The position numbers were made by a program, and so were the translations under genes. From Ga0074130 sp964499485 (lineage in GTDB: Bacteria > Pseudomonadota > Gammaproteobacteria > Burkholderiales > Rhodocyclaceae), in NCBI GenBank assembly GCA_964499485.1, contig CAZCLF010000015.1, positions 1-52,520 on the forward strand: a stretch of DNA of 52,520 nucleotides. The letters run 5' to 3'. Of the stretch, positions 50,755-52,520 are shown one piece after another (position 1 is the stretch's first letter; each line of letters begins with the position of its first letter). The notes below the pieces were generated by a model. That model had not been told where the DNA came from and made no database searches. It worked only from the letters and a program-made list of their open reading frames with translations.

Positions 50755-51748
50755 AGACGATCGCACCACCTTGTTGCTGGTGGATGATGAGCCGACTAAT
50801 TTACAAATCTTGCGCCAGATTCTGCAAGATGACTATCGCCTGCTTTTTGCCCGAGAGGGTGAAAAAGCCTTGCAGCTTGCGATTGATGAGCAACCTAAAC
50901 TCATTTTGCTTGATGTGATGATGCCTGGTCTGACGGGTTATGAAACCTGCCAGCGTTTAAAAGCCAATTCACTTACTGAACATATTCCCGTCATCTTTGT
51001 CACCGCACTGAGCGAGGCCAGCGACGAGGCGCAAGGCTTTGAGGTCGGGGCCGTGGATTACATCACCAAGCCAGTCAGCCCGTCTATCGTCAAGGCACGT
51101 GTGCGCACTCATCTTTCCTTGGTGCGTTCTGAGGACTTGCAGCGCACACGCTTACAGATCATTCAGTGTCTAGGTCGAGCTGCTGAGTATCGAGACAACG
51201 AGACGGGCTTGCATGTCATCCGCATGAGTCACTATTCGCGCATATTGGCCTTGGCCGCTGGCTTTTCTGCTGAGGATGCAGATGAACTTTTCCATGCAGC
51301 ACCCATGCATGATGTCGGTAAGATTGGCACACCCGATGCGGTGCTGATGAAGCCCGGCAAACTAGAAGGTGATGAATGGGAAATCATGCAGCGCCATGTT
51401 GAGATGGGGGCCGAAATTCTTGGTGAACATGACTCCCCCCTGCTGCAGATGGCGCGCCGGATTGCGCTCTACCATCACGAAAAATTTGATGGCAACGGTT
51501 ATCCGCATCGGCTTGCTGGGGAGCAGATACCAATCGAAGCCCGTATCGTTGCAATCGCCGATGTGTTTGATGCGCTCACTAGCGTACGACCTTACAAAAA
51601 AGCCTGGTCAGTCGAGGATGCCGTCGATTTACTGCGCAAGGAGAGTGGTCGGCACTTTGATCCACTGCTGGTTGACTTGTTTATTAGCAAGCTACCGGAT
51701 GTGCTAATCATCAAAGAGCAGTATGCAGAGCAACAGCACAGTGACTGA
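50741..51748 (+). CDS. Response regulator with HD-GYP phosphodiesterase domain (RpfG-like)
   Basis: RpfG-type regulators degrade c-di-GMP when their receiver is phosphorylated. The 335-residue product has a receiver domain with acidic pocket VDDEP and Asp58 in LLDVMMPG, Thr and Lys in VTALSE and ITKPV, then an HD-GYP domain: ETGLHVIRMSHYS, His190-Asp191 in MHDVGKIGTPDAVL, HHEKFDGNGYP (245-255) and IADVFDALTSVRPYKK. The HD and GYP signatures are complete, so activity is expected. I start it at ATG 50741 with GGAGG about 12 bases upstream, inside the end of the kinase gene. Confidence 0.94.
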   Translation: MTINRDDRTTLLLVDDEPTNLQILRQILQDDYRLLFAREGEKALQLAIDEQPKLILLDVMMPGLTGYETCQRLKANSLTEHIPVIFVTALSEASDEAQGFEVGAVDYITKPVSPSIVKARVRTHLSLVRSEDLQRTRLQIIQCLGRAAEYRDNETGLHVIRMSHYSRILALAAGFSAEDADELFHAAPMHDVGKIGTPDAVLMKPGKLEGDEWEIMQRHVEMGAEILGEHDSPLLQMARRIALYHHEKFDGNGYPHRLAGEQIPIEARIVAIADVFDALTSVRPYKKAWSVEDAVDLLRKESGRHFDPLLVDLFISKLPDVLIIKEQYAEQQHSD

Positions 51749-51811
51749 AGTCGTCGTTGGATATTGTCGCTAGATCAGTATTCGCACATGACTGGTTTTG
51801 TCGGTCTTGTG

Positions 51812-52219
51812 TCACGATTCGCTGATTGCACCTGAGCGTTGAAATTGACTCTGCAATGCCTGCAAGACGCTGAGTTGAGATGCGCTCTGTGGCGGAGGTA
51901 TCCCGGTGGCAGCGAGCAGCTTTTCTTTGATCTTCTCGGCAATGTAGTCCTCGATCGCGGCTTGCTGCTCGGGGGACAATTGACTAAGACTTTCTTCACT
52001 CAAGCCGAGGTCTTCAAGAATCGCATCACGCAGGTGCTCGACGGGGTCTTTCTTCAGCCAGTCGGTGATTTCTTTACGCAGCGCTGTCATGGCATCTGTC
52101 TGTTCAACTGACGCTGACTGAGTACGTGCGAGGATATCCGCAAAGCTCGATTCGGCCTGAGCATCTACAGTCAGCCCCGGTATCAGCGCCGCTAAGCTTG
52201 ACCATTGATTGATTTTCAT
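51812..52219 (-). CDS. Protein of unknown function, 135 residues
   Basis: The product starts MKINQWSSLAALIPGLTVDAQ, which may be a weak signal peptide or just an amphipathic start, and continues as a helical, acidic protein with LRKEITDWLKKDPVEHLRDAIL, EDLGLSEESLSQLSPEQQAAIEDYIAEKI and a Gln/Ser-rich tail. The middle block recalls small helical proteins that carry a DLGLSEEEL-type segment, but I cannot place it in a family. The start ATG 52219 has GGGAG 7 bases upstream. It is convergent with the HD-GYP gene and transcribed on its own. Confidence 0.7.
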   Translation of the reverse strand: MKINQWSSLAALIPGLTVDAQAESSFADILARTQSASVEQTDAMTALRKEITDWLKKDPVEHLRDAILEDLGLSEESLSQLSPEQQAAIEDYIAEKIKEKLLAATGIPPPQSASQLSVLQALQSQFQRSGAISES

Positions 52220-52422
52220 GAGCGGCTCCCGCATATCGGTATGCCTATCAAGAGCAAACAACGTACCAGCGTTTTCATTATGCAAGCGCGCACAGAACGG
52301 CAATATTTACCGCGAATGCGCCTTAAACGAGGCAGCAAGTGCAGGCCGCTAGCACTTATTACCGTGGGCGTAGATGCGGTGTCACCGATCTGTTGCTGCG
52401 ACTTTCCTGAGCACAGAAGCCA

Positions 52423-52520
52423 TCAGGCAGGTACTAGCCGTAAGCGTGTAATTTCAGAGGGGGCGCCAAAGCGTTTGGGTGGCCCCCAGTAGCCAGTGCC
52501 ACGGCTGATGTAGACGAGCA
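52423..52520 (-). CDS. C-terminus of a calcineurin-like metallophosphoesterase, truncated by the window edge
   Basis: The last 31 residues of a frame enter from the right edge and stop at TGA 52423-52425. They read VYISRGTGYWGPPKRFGAP followed by SEITRLRLVPA. This is the characteristic end of YkuE-like membrane-associated metallophosphoesterases (SRGTGxWGPPxR, then PEI). The catalytic metal-binding part lies outside the window, so activity cannot be judged. The 203 bases between it and the 135-residue gene hold nothing I recognise. Confidence 0.75.
   Translation of the reverse strand, partial: LVYISRGTGYWGPPKRFGAPSEITRLRLVPA

Noticed and set aside
1..52520. Mobile elements, prophage genes, CRISPR arrays, toxin-antitoxin pairs or defence islands
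   Set aside because: I looked for transposase, integrase, Cas, restriction and phage motifs and for direct repeats with regular spacing and found none.

Overview
The window (52.5 kb, moderately GC-rich, almost fully coding) looks like ordinary chromosome of a betaproteobacterium. The evidence is the run apaG-rpe-gph-trpE-trpG-trpD-trpC, the blocks ilvE / zinc-finger / waaF and queA-tgt-yajC-secD-secF, a Porin_4-type outer-membrane porin, and typical Proteobacterial signals (TAAAAT or TATAAT -10 boxes, GC-rich hairpin terminators with T tracts). I see no transposon, prophage, CRISPR array, plasmid origin or compositional island. I cannot fix the order or genus from sequence alone.

Layout. 1-3.9 kb: the 3' part of glnE, then argJ. 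3.9-10 kb: apaG (minus), then rpe-gph and trpEGDC (plus), with a candidate Trp-rich leader peptide and attenuator in front of trpE. 10-12.1 kb: a porin and ompW; ompW has two FNR/ANR-type boxes at textbook spacing. 12.2-15.5 kb (minus): rhlE, rlmM and a small lipoprotein. 15.7-21.7 kb (plus): a UgpB-like binding protein with a UgpQ-like phosphodiesterase, two small envelope proteins, alaS and a small secreted protein. 21.7-28.2 kb (minus): ilvE, a zinc-finger protein, waaF, an NTF2-fold protein, a YheT-like hydrolase, algC-type phosphomannomutase and a degenerate-EAL/HDOD regulator, closely spaced for most of their length. 28.2-30.5 kb (plus): nudJ, an unknown secreted protein and mnmA. 30.5-33 kb: a GST (minus), purB and a DUF2322 gene (plus). 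33-38.7 kb (minus): queA-tgt-yajC-secD-secF. Then tRNA-Leu(CAA), an OsmC/YcaO fusion (minus), kup (plus), a norQ / small membrane protein / norD module (minus), ctaA-type heme A synthase (plus), a large MHYT-PAS-PAS hybrid histidine kinase overlapping an RpfG-like HD-GYP regulator (plus), an unknown 135-residue protein (minus), and at the right edge the last residues of a metallophosphoesterase (minus).

Functionally the window is mostly housekeeping: nitrogen control, arginine and tryptophan synthesis, central carbon, translation and tRNA modification, protein export and the envelope. Two c-di-GMP-related loci and one respiratory/maturation block are added. The parts most worth a second look are the trp leader RNA, the two-site FNR promoter of ompW, the hairpin-T-tract leader of kup, the norQD-type module with an inserted two-helix protein but no NO reductase or RuBisCO gene in the window, the orphan binding protein/phosphodiesterase pair, the unknown secreted protein between nudJ and mnmA, and two genes (nudJ, ctaA) whose -10 boxes sit so close to the ATG that leaderless mRNAs are likely. 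I did not find a system I can call wholly new.
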